NCBI RefSeq assembly: GCF_000759445.1 | Contig: NZ_JRMB01000004.1 | Coordinates: forward strand, 186,001 to 250,000 | Length of the DNA stretch: 64,000 nt | Source of the DNA: Pseudomonas lutea | GTDB lineage: Bacteria > Pseudomonadota > Gammaproteobacteria > Pseudomonadales > Pseudomonadaceae | Direction: 5' to 3' | Shown: in pieces, positions 9,990 through 22,523 of the stretch | Numbering within the stretch: position 1 is the stretch's first letter | Layout of the letters: each line of letters opens with the position of its first letter | Translations under genes and position numbers: made by a program | Notes under the pieces: model-generated | What the model was told of the DNA's origin: nothing | The model's input: only the letters and a program-made list of their open reading frames with translations | Databases searched by the model: none

Positions 9990-10409
9990 TCAGTCGTCAT
10001 CCTCGTCGGGCTGCACTTTCTCAAGCTTCTCTTGCTCGTCCTGCAATTCTTTGCGGGACTCGGCGAGCTTGTCTTTGCGTTTGTCGATCTTCTCGGGATC
10101 GCCCTTGCTCATGGCCTTGTTCAAGTCGGCCTGGCGGCGGCTGACTTCGCGTTTGGCGTCCAGTACTTTCTGTTCCTGCTGTTTGAGCAGGTCAGCGTCA
10201 GTGCAATTGGCGTTCATTTCACTAAGTGCTTTTTCCAGCCCGGCCTGCTGACTGGCGTTACCGGCGGCCTTGGCGTTTTCGATTTGCGTGGTGATGTCTT
10301 GGCGCTTCGCGGCGCAGCCGGACAATTGCGGTGCTTGCTCCGCGGCGAATACAGGCGCCGCCAGAAGCCCACACGCGGCGATTGCGAAAAGGGATGACAG
10401 AAATTTCAT
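9990..10409 (-). CDS. DUF1090 periplasmic protein (YqjC-like)
   Basis: A 139-residue secreted protein: signal peptide MKFLSSLFAIAACGLLAAPVFA, then GCAAKRQDITTQIENAKAAGN and a long charged helical region predicted to form a coiled coil, ending in a DEDDD tail. This layout, with one N-terminal cysteine and a second in ANCTDADLLKQQEQKV, is that of DUF1090. GAGGAG lies 6-7 nt before the ATG. The function of the family is unknown. Confidence 0.85.
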   Translation of the reverse strand: MKFLSSLFAIAACGLLAAPVFAAEQAPQLSGCAAKRQDITTQIENAKAAGNASQQAGLEKALSEMNANCTDADLLKQQEQKVLDAKREVSRRQADLNKAMSKGDPEKIDKRKDKLAESRKELQDEQEKLEKVQPDEDDD

Positions 10410-10466
10410 GAATACTCCTCGAATACACATGGCCGCACGCTCTACACAATCATGCGGCCCTGAACA

Positions 10467-12185
<1,719 letters not shown>

Positions 12186-12353
12186 CTAGCGGTTGTAGGC
12201 GGTGGTTCTAAACCATTGTTGGTTACCGGGTTTGTCTTGAGCCGGTGCAGATGACGGGGTAACACTTGGAGCCATGCCTTAGAGGTCACGACTGACTGCC
12301 GCAAGATTCGTCTCAAGCCAGCTTGATCGCAGATTCTGATGAAGCGCACAGGC

Positions 12354-12403
12354 CGCGAACCGGCAGGTCATTGGGTTAATCACGTTTGACCTATCGGTTC
12401 GCG
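12354..12403. repeat. 50-bp inverted repeat just after the rhs stop codon
   Basis: CGCGAACCGGCAGGTCA on the left faces CGCGAACCGATAGGTCA on the other strand: 17-bp arms with two mismatches around a 16-bp loop. It begins 18 bp past the end of the rhs gene. There is no T-run, so a simple terminator is uncertain. It does not match the REP families found elsewhere here. Confidence 0.6.
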
Positions 12404-12421
12404 GGATTGTGTTAACGCCGG

Positions 12422-15400
12422 TCAACGTGCCATTTGTCTCTGCCCATGCTGCTTCGCTCCGATGCCAAGCCCCAAAAGTGACATCATCCCCATCGTTGTG
12501 CCTACCATCCGGACCGCAGGCTGGGCTGCAATTCTAGCAAGCGTCTCAATGAACACGCCGCTCATCGCGCTCTGGAGACCACTGGTAACGCTGGAAGCGG
12601 TGCTAAAGGCGTATTTGGACCCTCCGATGAACTTCATTTCCATCTCCACGCCGGAGCGAGAAATGACTGAGCTGATTGGCTTCATCTCCAAGCCTTCCAC
12701 AACTCGGGCTTGCACAGCATAGCGGGCTGCCCTACCAAGTTTCGGCGCAGCGGCCCTGACGCCCCTCATCGCCATTCTCGATGCGCCGGGAGCAAACCCT
12801 GCACCCATGCCGAACGCCAGGCCCACAACCGCCAGGCCAAATGATACCCACTCCAGGGTGTTGGAAAGCGCAGGGTCGCTCTCCGACACCGCAGCAGCAG
12901 CGATCCCTACAGCGCCGGACGCAATGGTCGAAATGGCCCCAATAGCGGCGAATGCAGCAGCATACGTCGCCCCGAAAGCGGCCATCGCGGCGATGCTCGC
13001 GCCCAATGTGACAACGCCCAGCACGATCGCCAGCACACCCATCGCAATACCAAACCAGGCCCACCCTGAAAGGTGGCCTTCGGGGTCCCGGCAATTCACC
13101 GGGTCCAAATAGGTATAACAATTGGGCCCTGCCTCCCCGAAAGGGCTCCAGCTGTCAGGGGTTGTGAAGCGAAGTAGGCGCGGACTGTATTGCCGCTCGC
13201 CCAGATGGTAGAAGCCACCGACTTCGTCATACAGTTCACCTGATTGCCCCACAACCAGTGCAGAATTCGGATGACCTGAAGGGGAGTACTTTTGAGTGTT
13301 GCTGCTACCGTCACCCTCCAGCACAATCACGGGCGAGTTCATTCTGTCTATGCCAATGAGCTGTACAGTGACTCCTGTCACGATTGCCGTAACCTGCTCG
13401 GCCATACGAGTAACCCGCGTATGGGTGTCCCCTATGATCAGGTTGCTGAGCAGCGGATATTCCCCACCTGGCTGGTAATACCATTCGCTGCGGATCTTCA
13501 ATTTGGTCCGCGAGGTGAGCTTGCCTTGCGGGTCATAGTGATAGTGGTAAGTGTCCTGACCATCCTTCAAACTGGCCAAGCGATTGAGTGCATCGTAAGT
13601 TAGTGTCTGACCTTTTTCATTTTTGGTCATGCACCCGTTGGCGTCGTAGCTAAGTGCAATCAGCTTCGGATAGTCGCCGTGAGTGTGCGATATCCGCGTC
13701 AATTGGCACGGGTCTTCGGCATTTTCATAGAAAAAGGTCGCAGTGTCCTTAGCACCGCCAAAATGAGTGGCGCACTGCGTCACGTTAGCGAAAGCGTCAT
13801 AAGTAAGCTCAAGCCTGGAGATCGGCTTATCATAGCCATCCAGAGGCAGGTCGTCTCCTACGCATGTATAGTCGGTAAGCATATCTACGTTGTTATAACT
13901 GAACGTTTCGTCTCTGAGCGTTTTCTTACCCTCCATCACTGTGCGAGTTGCCAATTGGTTGTTTTTGCGCAGTGTCTGACTGATAACCAGATTGTCTGTC
14001 TTTCCTGAGGTCTTGATCGTACGGGAGGTTTCATTGCCCAGTATGTCATACGCAAAATACGTGATAAGCGTTTTTTTGGTTGGTTTATCAGTCGCCGTTT
14101 GTTTGATGATTTTGTCGAATGCACCGTACTCGTTACTGATCTTGCTGTCCGAGTCTTCTGCGGTGGCGATTTTTCCGTTGGTGTATGTCACGATCTGCTG
14201 CCTGGTTGCAGCATCGGTGAAGGCTGTGCATTTACCGGTGGGCGAAAACTTTTTAGACAGGGTTCTATTAGGTTGGTCGGTAAGCTGGATGATATCTTCC
14301 TTGATGACGTTTCTGTGGCTGTCATACGCCAAGACTGACTTATAACCGCTTTGATCACTGTATCCCCTGAGAAGTCCCGTATCCGAGAGGTACTCGAAGC
14401 TGTGTTCGATACCCTCTGCTTTTATGGATCTGATGGCACCACCGAATTCCCTAATGACATCGTACTGCAAATGTTTACCGTCGGGTTTTATTATCTTTGT
14501 TGGCGCTTGCCCATCCGCAGAGTACTCAAAGGTTTGTTTACGTCCCCCGCTCTCGAATTCCTTGAGTCGGTCAATTCCGTCGAACACCTGTGTGCCCAAG
14601 GAAACTGTTGTACCAGCCGAAGCCACACGGAGCTGGGTGATCAATGATTTATCGCTGTGCCTGGCATAGGCATATTCAAGCGTGCTGGCGTCTGGGCGAG
14701 TAATGAGGGATGGCCGATTATGAATGTCGCGTTTAAAGGCCGTCAGATTGTTGTATTCATCTTGGAAGGAGATTACGGTATTTTGCTGGTTATATTCATA
14801 GGTTTTAGATGAGTACATAACTGGAACTAATTTCGAGGAGAAGCTGTGCCCATCCTCCGCTGCGACGTCCATAGTATAAATGCGCTTTTCAATCACATTG
14901 CCCCGTGCGTCAAGCTGTTCTAAGCAGGACCAGCATTTATTTTTTCCGGGTTTAAAGTTGAGGTTTGGAATTGCGTAAGTTGCGCTTGAGTCCCAAGTAT
15001 CGATTCCATGAAATTTTTTCGATTTGATATTCGCTGTAAGGTCGGAATGTTCTAGCTTTGTTATCATCGTGGTTTCGCTCTCAGGAATTACCAGAACATC
15101 TGAATCGATGTAGGTGGTGATGCGAGTGTTGTAGCATTCACTAATAAGCGTATGAACAACATCGTATTTCTTGGGAGCCCGCTCGTGATAGGTCCAGTAG
15201 GAATAAGGCGTCAGATAGACGGTCTTATACTCAGCGCGTCGTGTGGTCAGGTCGTCAGTTTCAATCAGTGTATGCTTAATTACTCTATGCGCTAAATCGT
15301 ATATTTTTTCCTCTGTCAGGACCCATTGGGGGATTTCCTCTATTCCGGATTCTGTCTCATGGAATACCCATGTCTGAACCTCGTGGTTGTGCGGGTCGTG

Positions 15401-17398
15401 CCCAGTCAGTATTTTCCGCCCCGTACTGTCTCGCTGAATGATATATCCTCTAAAGCAGGCTGAGGGCTGTTCGCTTCCAAAGACATTAGCGTAGCTGTTC
15501 TTGGTGTCGATAATGCCATGTGTAAATGTTTCTTCCGATCTATAGGGCGTAGTTGGGTTATTGACAATTTTTGTCAGCCTAGACAATGGATCCCAGCTGT
15601 AATCGGAGACATTTCCATCAATGTCTTTCTCTCTCAGTGTCAAGCCTGTGTAGATCGATTTGACAATTGCGATTGTCGCGACAGCTTTATCAAAGCCGGT
15701 GATTGTGGATTCGATGGTCTGCTTTCCGCCTTCCAAAGAGTATCGATGAGTCGTTGTCTGAACGGGGGCGGTGTCTTTGACTGCCGCACCCTTTTCCAGC
15801 AGGTAAGTTTGTTGTTGCTTTAATTTTCCATGGAGAAACGTTCCAGGCTTATCAAAATACTCACATGTTGATAATTCGACAAAGGGTGTGTCAGTAGTTA
15901 CCCTGCTCATGGCTTGCAGAAAATTTGATTGCAATCTTGGAATCGACTTCAACCCGTAGGCCGCTGCAGATAGCATGTTGTAAGTGTAGTTATCTGTAGT
16001 CGTCGAATCCATGCCGATGTGTACGTGAAGCGCTAGCAATGCATTCTCGGTGCCATTGTCATTGAGGTAGGTGTATTCGTCGGAGGCCGATTCACTGTCG
16101 TCGGATTTGCTGATTAATCGCCCATAACTATCCCAAGTATATTCTTTTGTCAGTATAGGTGAATGATGCGAGGTATCATTCATGATGCGAGTAATTTCGT
16201 ATGCAGGCAGAGCATAGCAAGAAATGGAGTAGATGGTGTCGGTTCGCTTCAATACTCCTGGTGCATGATTTTCCAATCGTCCACAAAAAAGCTTGGCTTC
16301 ATCTATCGGGGCGTGCACAGTTTCAGTAAACTCAATTTTTGATACTTCGTGGAAGCGTTTTTTCTCATAAATTAATGCCGTGCATTCTAGTCTGTTATTC
16401 ACGTTATAATCATTGAAGTTTAGCGGGCCACGCTTTTTTATACAAATCAGATGCGGTCGGTCAAGGTGGTAGCCGTAACAATCTGTCCAAGACGGCGATT
16501 CGGCCGCATCATGTTCACTCGGCGTGCCGGCACCGTATGTGTTTTGCTTCGCGACGCGGTTGTGTCCGTTTACATCTAAGGTATTGGAATAGACAACGGT
16601 TTCAACTTTTCCCAGTGGTGATGTAATCTTATGAAGTCTTATGGGTGAAAGACTTGCGTCGTAGTCAAACTCCCACCGCAGTGCTGGCGCAAATGATAAG
16701 TTGTTCATCTGAGTGAGTTGATTTTCGGTAAGCGTAAGTGCGAAATAACGCTCCTCATCTTCTGAAGGCCATAAAGCAATCGATATCTCTGAGGTTTGTA
16801 TTTCAGAAGAAAAGAAATCAATAGAATCTTGGTTAATTCTAAGCAGCACGTTTTTTTCTATTTCGTTATCATCAACTGTGTCGAATGTCGTTGAGGATTT
16901 GAAGATTTCCCTCAGCATGATTTTTGGGAATTCGCCATATTCTTCCACATGCCATTTGAAATACATTGCCTCGCCACTGGGAGACGTACGCGCGGTGCAG
17001 GCATACCAATCGCTCTTCTTATATAACCACTCGACTATCCCTGTGTCGCGGTAAGTGATCTTTACCCCGTCCGGTTGCATCACCTTCACAGCATGGATGT
17101 CTCCGGTATTATCCTTTAGCGTAAGCGCGCTTTCGTTTTCTTCAACTTCGTACATTCTTCCGTCACTAAGAGAGAGTAGTTTACTTTCAGTGTTGTAGAT
17201 AGTCACGGGAATGCGCCATCCGTGTCCAAACCCGAAGTCTTTTTGATTCAAGGGTGAGTAGCATAGTCGTACATCGAAATCAGGTTCTAAAAGAGTGCCT
17301 AGCAGTATGTTCGCGGAAAATGTACCCGTCCGGGGATCGACGCCGCTTTCGATGTAGCTGTGAAAGTTAACGGCGCCGTTGTGAGTGCTTGTTGTCAT
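12422..17398 (-). CDS. RHS-repeat protein with variable C-terminal tip
   Basis: A 1658-residue protein of the RHS/YD-repeat superfamily, related in layout to TccC-type toxin shells. The start reads VNFHSYIESGVDPRTGTFSANILLG, typical of Pseudomonas members. Many YD-type repeats follow, such as YDILGNETSRTI, YDANGCMTKNEKGQTLTYDALNRLASL and YHYDPQGKLTS. The core ends near residue 1440 with RQYSPRLLRFTTPDSWSPFGEAG and DPVNCRDPEG. After it comes a tip of about 218 residues: a strongly hydrophobic Gly/Ala helical region, then a basic segment. I do not recognise a toxin fold in it. GC is clearly lower across the body than in the neighbours, suggesting transfer. No VgrG, Hcp, chaperone or obvious immunity gene is adjacent. 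Confidence 0.93.
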   Translation of the reverse strand: MTTSTHNGAVNFHSYIESGVDPRTGTFSANILLGTLLEPDFDVRLCYSPLNQKDFGFGHGWRIPVTIYNTESKLLSLSDGRMYEVEENESALTLKDNTGDIHAVKVMQPDGVKITYRDTGIVEWLYKKSDWYACTARTSPSGEAMYFKWHVEEYGEFPKIMLREIFKSSTTFDTVDDNEIEKNVLLRINQDSIDFFSSEIQTSEISIALWPSEDEERYFALTLTENQLTQMNNLSFAPALRWEFDYDASLSPIRLHKITSPLGKVETVVYSNTLDVNGHNRVAKQNTYGAGTPSEHDAAESPSWTDCYGYHLDRPHLICIKKRGPLNFNDYNVNNRLECTALIYEKKRFHEVSKIEFTETVHAPIDEAKLFCGRLENHAPGVLKRTDTIYSISCYALPAYEITRIMNDTSHHSPILTKEYTWDSYGRLISKSDDSESASDEYTYLNDNGTENALLALHVHIGMDSTTTDNYTYNMLSAAAYGLKSIPRLQSNFLQAMSRVTTDTPFVELSTCEYFDKPGTFLHGKLKQQQTYLLEKGAAVKDTAPVQTTTHRYSLEGGKQTIESTITGFDKAVATIAIVKSIYTGLTLREKDIDGNVSDYSWDPLSRLTKIVNNPTTPYRSEETFTHGIIDTKNSYANVFGSEQPSACFRGYIIQRDSTGRKILTGHDPHNHEVQTWVFHETESGIEEIPQWVLTEEKIYDLAHRVIKHTLIETDDLTTRRAEYKTVYLTPYSYWTYHERAPKKYDVVHTLISECYNTRITTYIDSDVLVIPESETTMITKLEHSDLTANIKSKKFHGIDTWDSSATYAIPNLNFKPGKNKCWSCLEQLDARGNVIEKRIYTMDVAAEDGHSFSSKLVPVMYSSKTYEYNQQNTVISFQDEYNNLTAFKRDIHNRPSLITRPDASTLEYAYARHSDKSLITQLRVASAGTTVSLGTQVFDGIDRLKEFESGGRKQTFEYSADGQAPTKIIKPDGKHLQYDVIREFGGAIRSIKAEGIEHSFEYLSDTGLLRGYSDQSGYKSVLAYDSHRNVIKEDIIQLTDQPNRTLSKKFSPTGKCTAFTDAATRQQIVTYTNGKIATAEDSDSKISNEYGAFDKIIKQTATDKPTKKTLITYFAYDILGNETSRTIKTSGKTDNLVISQTLRKNNQLATRTVMEGKKTLRDETFSYNNVDMLTDYTCVGDDLPLDGYDKPISRLELTYDAFANVTQCATHFGGAKDTATFFYENAEDPCQLTRISHTHGDYPKLIALSYDANGCMTKNEKGQTLTYDALNRLASLKDGQDTYHYHYDPQGKLTSRTKLKIRSEWYYQPGGEYPLLSNLIIGDTHTRVTRMAEQVTAIVTGVTVQLIGIDRMNSPVIVLEGDGSSNTQKYSPSGHPNSALVVGQSGELYDEVGGFYHLGERQYSPRLLRFTTPDSWSPFGEAGPNCYTYLDPVNCRDPEGHLSGWAWFGIAMGVLAIVLGVVTLGASIAAMAAFGATYAAAFAAIGAISTIASGAVGIAAAAVSESDPALSNTLEWVSFGLAVVGLAFGMGAGFAPGASRMAMRGVRAAAPKLGRAARYAVQARVVEGLEMKPISSVISRSGVEMEMKFIGGSKYAFSTASSVTSGLQSAMSGVFIETLARIAAQPAVRMVGTTMGMMSLLGLGIGAKQHGQRQMAR

Positions 17399-17860
17399 GA
17401 TTTTGATATCCTAAGTTAAGTTGTCTTGTTCAGGCAAAAATTCTCGGTGCTTTCCCTGGCTCATGACTGATCGTTAATAGCTTTAAGTGCAAGGTGCGCG
17501 TTACTGCTTTGCAGTTGGCAAGTTGCGGCTAAGGTCCCTTGCTACGCTAGGACCTCAATCCCAATAAGTGAGCTATTTCAATCTTAGGCCAGTATAGGTG
17601 GATACGCGTCTGCAGAGTGCTTGGGTCAAGTGCAAGATCATAACTTTCAACAAGTTACTGATTAGATCTTTTTGCGATTATATTTATTGCGGTTTCTATT
17701 TAAGCCTTTGCAGACCTCAAGGAGTTGTTTTCCAAATAGCCGCAAGGCGGCTGTGCGTTAGCGAGCCTTGGCGATCAGACTTCTGATAGGACGGGCTGAT
17801 GGTTTCGCCGAGGGCATAAAACGTCATGCGGAAATAACGACAAGTCCGAAGCCAGAAACC
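17399..17860. other. AT-richer gap upstream of rhs, no gene recognised
   Basis: 462 bp without a convincing gene. Open frames of 60-90 codons exist on both strands, but none has a good ribosome-binding site or recognisable sequence. The composition matches the low-GC rhs gene. It must hold the rhs promoter. A short AGCCGC/GCGGCT hairpin lies near 17738-17755. Confidence 0.5.
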
Positions 17861-17898
17861 AAAAAGCCCCTGACAACCGAAGTCGTCAGGGGCTTTTG
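17861..17898. terminator. Bidirectional rho-independent terminator after metK
   Basis: AGCCCCTGACAAC...GTCGTCAGGGGCT with A-runs on the left and T-runs on the right, so it can stop transcription from either side. It closes metK on the minus strand. Confidence 0.92.
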
Positions 17899-17922
17899 GA
17901 GACGCCTCAAACTTAAGGCGTA

Positions 17923-19113
<1,191 letters not shown>

Positions 19114-19133
19114 CTCGACGGTTTTCCTGATTA

Positions 19134-20129
19134 TTACCGATGGTGAGTGTCGCCAGCCGGTCGCTGAAAATGGCGGACCTGAATCTGGAAACCATTACGT
19201 AAGCCTATGTACAGGCTTTCCCCGGGGACCAGCCCCGCAGCGATGGCCCAACGGGCCAGATCTTCCTGTTCGAAGCCCAACCAGAGATCGCCACAGGCTT
19301 CCTTCGCCCAGCTCTGGTTATGGCTGCACAACTCTGTCACCAGCAGGCTACCGCCCGGTTGCAACAGGTTGGCCAATTGTTTAAGTGCCTCGGCGGGCGC
19401 GGCGAAATGGTGCAGCACCATATTCAAGACCACACAATCGCCGGAAATTTCAGCATCGGCCAATGCATCGGCCAGTTTCAGCTCAACATTACCAAGCGCT
19501 TTTTGCGTGCAGATCTTGCGCGCCAGATCGAGCATCTCCGGGCTGTTGTCCAGACCTGTAACATGCCGGAAACGGCGTGACAGATCAGGCAGAAAACCGC
19601 CATCGCCAGGGCCCACTTCTATTGCGGTTGCGCCAGCAGGAAAGCTCAACTTGTCGAGCAACGACAGCAGGCTGTCGCGGTATTGCGGCAGCCCTGCGAT
19701 CAGGTCCTGCTGGGCACGAAATTTCTCTGCCGTGCGCGCGAAAAAGTCCTGACTGGCATTCGCACGTTGACGGTGCACCAGTCCGATGCGCATCCGGACA
19801 TCGTCAGGCAGACGCAAGTTGTCGGCTTCTTCCAGCATCGCCGCATGCAGCTTGCCGCCGGTATGCTCGGCGTGGGGCAGGGCGCGTCGGTAAAAGATCG
19901 CATTGCCTTCACGCCGCGTCGCGACCAGGTCGGCCTGTGCCAGCACCTTCAAATGATGGCTCATGCCGGACTGGCCGATGGCGAAAATCTGCGCCAGCTC
20001 CAGCACGCCGAAGGAGTCGTTCGACAGCGCGCGCAGGACATTCAGCCGCAGCGGATCGCCGCCGGCTTTGCACAAGGCAGCCAACTCGTCGCATTCATCA
20101 TGGCTAATGGCAGGCACGCGTAGATTCAT
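19134..20129 (-). CDS. ArsR-family regulator fused to a SAM-dependent methyltransferase domain (SahR-like)
   Basis: A 331-residue two-domain protein. Residues about 15-95 form an ArsR winged helix ([44 protein letters not shown]). Residues about 145-310 form a class I methyltransferase fold with the SAM-binding EVGPGDGG at 171-178 and a later acidic-loop motif LKLADALAD. It is followed by metK and preceded by a 26-bp palindrome. It is a good candidate for SahR, the SAH-responsive regulator of methionine-cycle genes, with the methyltransferase fold probably serving as the ligand sensor. The name is inferred from domain makeup and position. Confidence 0.82.
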   Translation of the reverse strand: MNLRVPAISHDECDELAALCKAGGDPLRLNVLRALSNDSFGVLELAQIFAIGQSGMSHHLKVLAQADLVATRREGNAIFYRRALPHAEHTGGKLHAAMLEEADNLRLPDDVRMRIGLVHRQRANASQDFFARTAEKFRAQQDLIAGLPQYRDSLLSLLDKLSFPAGATAIEVGPGDGGFLPDLSRRFRHVTGLDNSPEMLDLARKICTQKALGNVELKLADALADAEISGDCVVLNMVLHHFAAPAEALKQLANLLQPGGSLLVTELCSHNQSWAKEACGDLWLGFEQEDLARWAIAAGLVPGESLYIGLRNGFQIQVRHFQRPAGDTHHR

Positions 20130-20169
20130 AAGGCAAGCAGTCTAGTTATCGACCTGCCCGGTCGCAAGG

Positions 20170-20195
20170 GCAATATCAAAAAGTTTTGATATTGC
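20170..20195. promoter_or_regulatory. 26-bp palindromic operator upstream of the ArsR-methyltransferase/metK operon
   Basis: GCAATATCAAAA, a 2-bp centre AG, then TTTTGATATTGC: perfect 12-bp arms. It starts 40 bp upstream of the regulator's start codon, in the divergent gap with tktA. Size and symmetry fit a dimeric ArsR-type winged helix, so autoregulation together with metK is likely. Confidence 0.78.
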
Positions 20196-20387
20196 TCGAT
20201 CAGTGGCGGCGGTCCGGCGCCGTGATTCTGCCGTTTAAGCTCACACTTTACGCGGGTTGTACGAAAACGCGTCAGTCCGCGAGGAAATAACCGATGGCGC
20301 GTGATCTGTCATTGCCCCCGGAGGGTGCCTGAGGGAAAATGGCCGCCTTTTTCCGGTCCCACTTTTATCTGCCCCAGGAGATCAGCG

Positions 20388-22385
20388 ATGCCCAGCCGTC
20401 GTGAGCGAGCCAATGCCATTCGTGCCCTCAGCATGGATGCCGTGCAAAAGGCCAATAGCGGCCACCCGGGTGCCCCGATGGGCATGGCGGATATCGCTGA
20501 GGTGCTTTGGCGCGATTATTTGAAGCACAACCCGGCCAACCCGATGTTCGCCGACCGCGACCGTTTCATCCTGTCCAACGGCCACGGCTCGATGCTGATC
20601 TATTCGTTGCTGCACCTGACCGGTTACGACCTGTCCATCGACGACCTGAAAAACTTCCGTCAGCTGCACAGCCGCACCCCGGGTCACCCTGAGTACGGCT
20701 ACACCCCTGGCGTTGAAACCACCACCGGCCCGCTGGGTCAGGGTTTCGCCAACGCCGTCGGCTTTGCAGTCGCCGAGAAAACCCTCGCTGCACAATTCAA
20801 CCGTCCAGGCCACAACATCGTCGACCACCACACCTACGTGTTCATGGGTGACGGCTGCATGATGGAAGGCATCTCCCACGAGGTGGCTTCGCTGGCGGGT
20901 ACGCTGCGCCTGAACAAGCTGGTTGCGTTCTACGACGACAACGGCATCTCCATCGACGGCGAAGTCGAGGGCTGGTTCACCGACGACACGCCAAAGCGCT
21001 TCGAATCCTACGGCTGGTTGGTCATCCGCAATGTCGACGGCCATGACGCCGACGAAATCAAAACCGCCATCGACACCGCTCACAAGAGCGACAAGCCGAC
21101 GCTGATCTGCTGCAAGACCACCATCGGTTTTGGCTCGCCGAACAAGCAGGGCAAGGAAGACTGCCACGGTGCCCCGCTGGGTACTGAGGAAATCGCCCTG
21201 ACTCGCGCTGCGTTGAAGTGGACCCACGGCCCTTTCGAGATTCCCGCCGACATCTACAGCGAGTGGAACGGCAAGGAAAAAGGCCTGGCTGTTGAAGCCG
21301 AATGGGATCAGCGTTTCGCTGCCTACTCGGCTGCCTTCCCTACCGAAGCCAACGAGTTGATTCGCCGCATGAGCGGTGAACTGCCGGCTGACTTCGCTGA
21401 AAAGTCCGCCGCGTACGTGGCTGAAGTGAATGCCAAGGGCGAAACCATCGCCAGCCGTAAAGCCAGCCAGAACGCCTTGAGCGCCTTCGGTCCGCTGCTG
21501 CCTGAATTCCTCGGCGGCTCCGCTGACCTGGCAGGTTCCAACCTGACCATCTGGAAAGGTTGCCGCAGCATCACCGGCGAAGACGCCACCGGCAACTACC
21601 TGCACTATGGCGTTCGCGAGTTCGGCATGGGCGCAATCATGAACGGTATCGCTCTGCACGGCGGTTTCGTCCCGTACGGCGCTACTTTCCTCATCTTCAT
21701 GGAATACGCCCGTAACGCGGTGCGCATGTCCTCGCTGATGAAGAAACGCATCATCTATGTATTCACCCACGACTCGATCGGTCTGGGCGAAGACGGCCCG
21801 ACTCACCAGCCAATCGAGCAACTGACCAGCCTGCGTACCACGCCGAACCTTGACTGCTGGCGCCCGGCTGATGCCGTTGAGTCTGCGATCGCCTGGAAAC
21901 ACGCCATTGAGCGTGACGATGGTCCGTCGGCGCTGATCTTCTCTCGCCAGAACCTGCAACATCAGGCGCGTGATGCCGAGCAGCTGGAAAACATCAACCG
22001 CGGTGGCTACGTGCTGCGCGACTGCAATGGCGAACCGGATCTGATCCTGATCGCCACGGGCTCGGAAGTCGGTCTGGCTGTTCAGGCATTCGACAAGCTG
22101 ACCGCAGACGGCAAGAACGTGCGCGTGGTTTCCATGCCATGCACCAGCGTTTTCGAAACCCAGAGCGCGGAGTACAAGCAGTCGGTGCTGCCACTGGAAG
22201 TCAGCGCGCGTATCGCGATCGAAGCCGCTCATGCCGACTACTGGTACAAATACGTGGGCCTGGAAGGTCGCGTTATCGGCATGACCACCTTCGGCGAGTC
22301 GGCACCTGCCAACCTGCTGTTCGAAGAGTTCGGCTTCACGCTGGAAAACGTCCTCTCCACGGCTGAAGAGCTGCTGGAAGACTAA
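20388..22385 (+). CDS. tktA: Transketolase
   Basis: A 665-residue TPP-dependent transketolase of the pentose-phosphate pathway. Motifs include [20 protein letters not shown] near residue 20, the TPP/Mg motif [12 protein letters not shown] near residue 155, and [12 protein letters not shown] in the pyrimidine domain. The start [11 protein letters not shown] at 20388 has CAGGAG 8 nt upstream; the frame extends further but without a comparable site. It heads the block tktA-epd-pgk and is divergent from the metK unit. Confidence 0.97.
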   Translation: MPSRRERANAIRALSMDAVQKANSGHPGAPMGMADIAEVLWRDYLKHNPANPMFADRDRFILSNGHGSMLIYSLLHLTGYDLSIDDLKNFRQLHSRTPGHPEYGYTPGVETTTGPLGQGFANAVGFAVAEKTLAAQFNRPGHNIVDHHTYVFMGDGCMMEGISHEVASLAGTLRLNKLVAFYDDNGISIDGEVEGWFTDDTPKRFESYGWLVIRNVDGHDADEIKTAIDTAHKSDKPTLICCKTTIGFGSPNKQGKEDCHGAPLGTEEIALTRAALKWTHGPFEIPADIYSEWNGKEKGLAVEAEWDQRFAAYSAAFPTEANELIRRMSGELPADFAEKSAAYVAEVNAKGETIASRKASQNALSAFGPLLPEFLGGSADLAGSNLTIWKGCRSITGEDATGNYLHYGVREFGMGAIMNGIALHGGFVPYGATFLIFMEYARNAVRMSSLMKKRIIYVFTHDSIGLGEDGPTHQPIEQLTSLRTTPNLDCWRPADAVESAIAWKHAIERDDGPSALIFSRQNLQHQARDAEQLENINRGGYVLRDCNGEPDLILIATGSEVGLAVQAFDKLTADGKNVRVVSMPCTSVFETQSAEYKQSVLPLEVSARIAIEAAHADYWYKYVGLEGRVIGMTTFGESAPANLLFEEFGFTLENVLSTAEELLED

Positions 22386-22407
22386 AACAGCAACGCGCTC
22401 CTCCCTT

Positions 22408-22497
22408 GCAGGAGCGCGCCTGCCCGCGAATGCATTCTGTCAGACGGCCGACATTGGGCTGACAGACTTCGATCGCGGGCAAGCGCGCTCCTGCAGG
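22408..22497. repeat. REPIN, family B
   Basis: Arms GCAGGAGCGCGCCTGCCCGC and, on the other strand, GCAGGAGCGCGCTTGCCCGC, both with C in place of the usual T at position 2. It fills the tktA-epd gap almost to the epd start. Confidence 0.88.
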
Positions 22498-22523
22498 TTC
22501 TGATGAATGCCTGCGAGAACCCC

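Noticed and set aside
20382..22232. 616-residue open frame opposite tktA
   Set aside because: Antisense shadow of transketolase.
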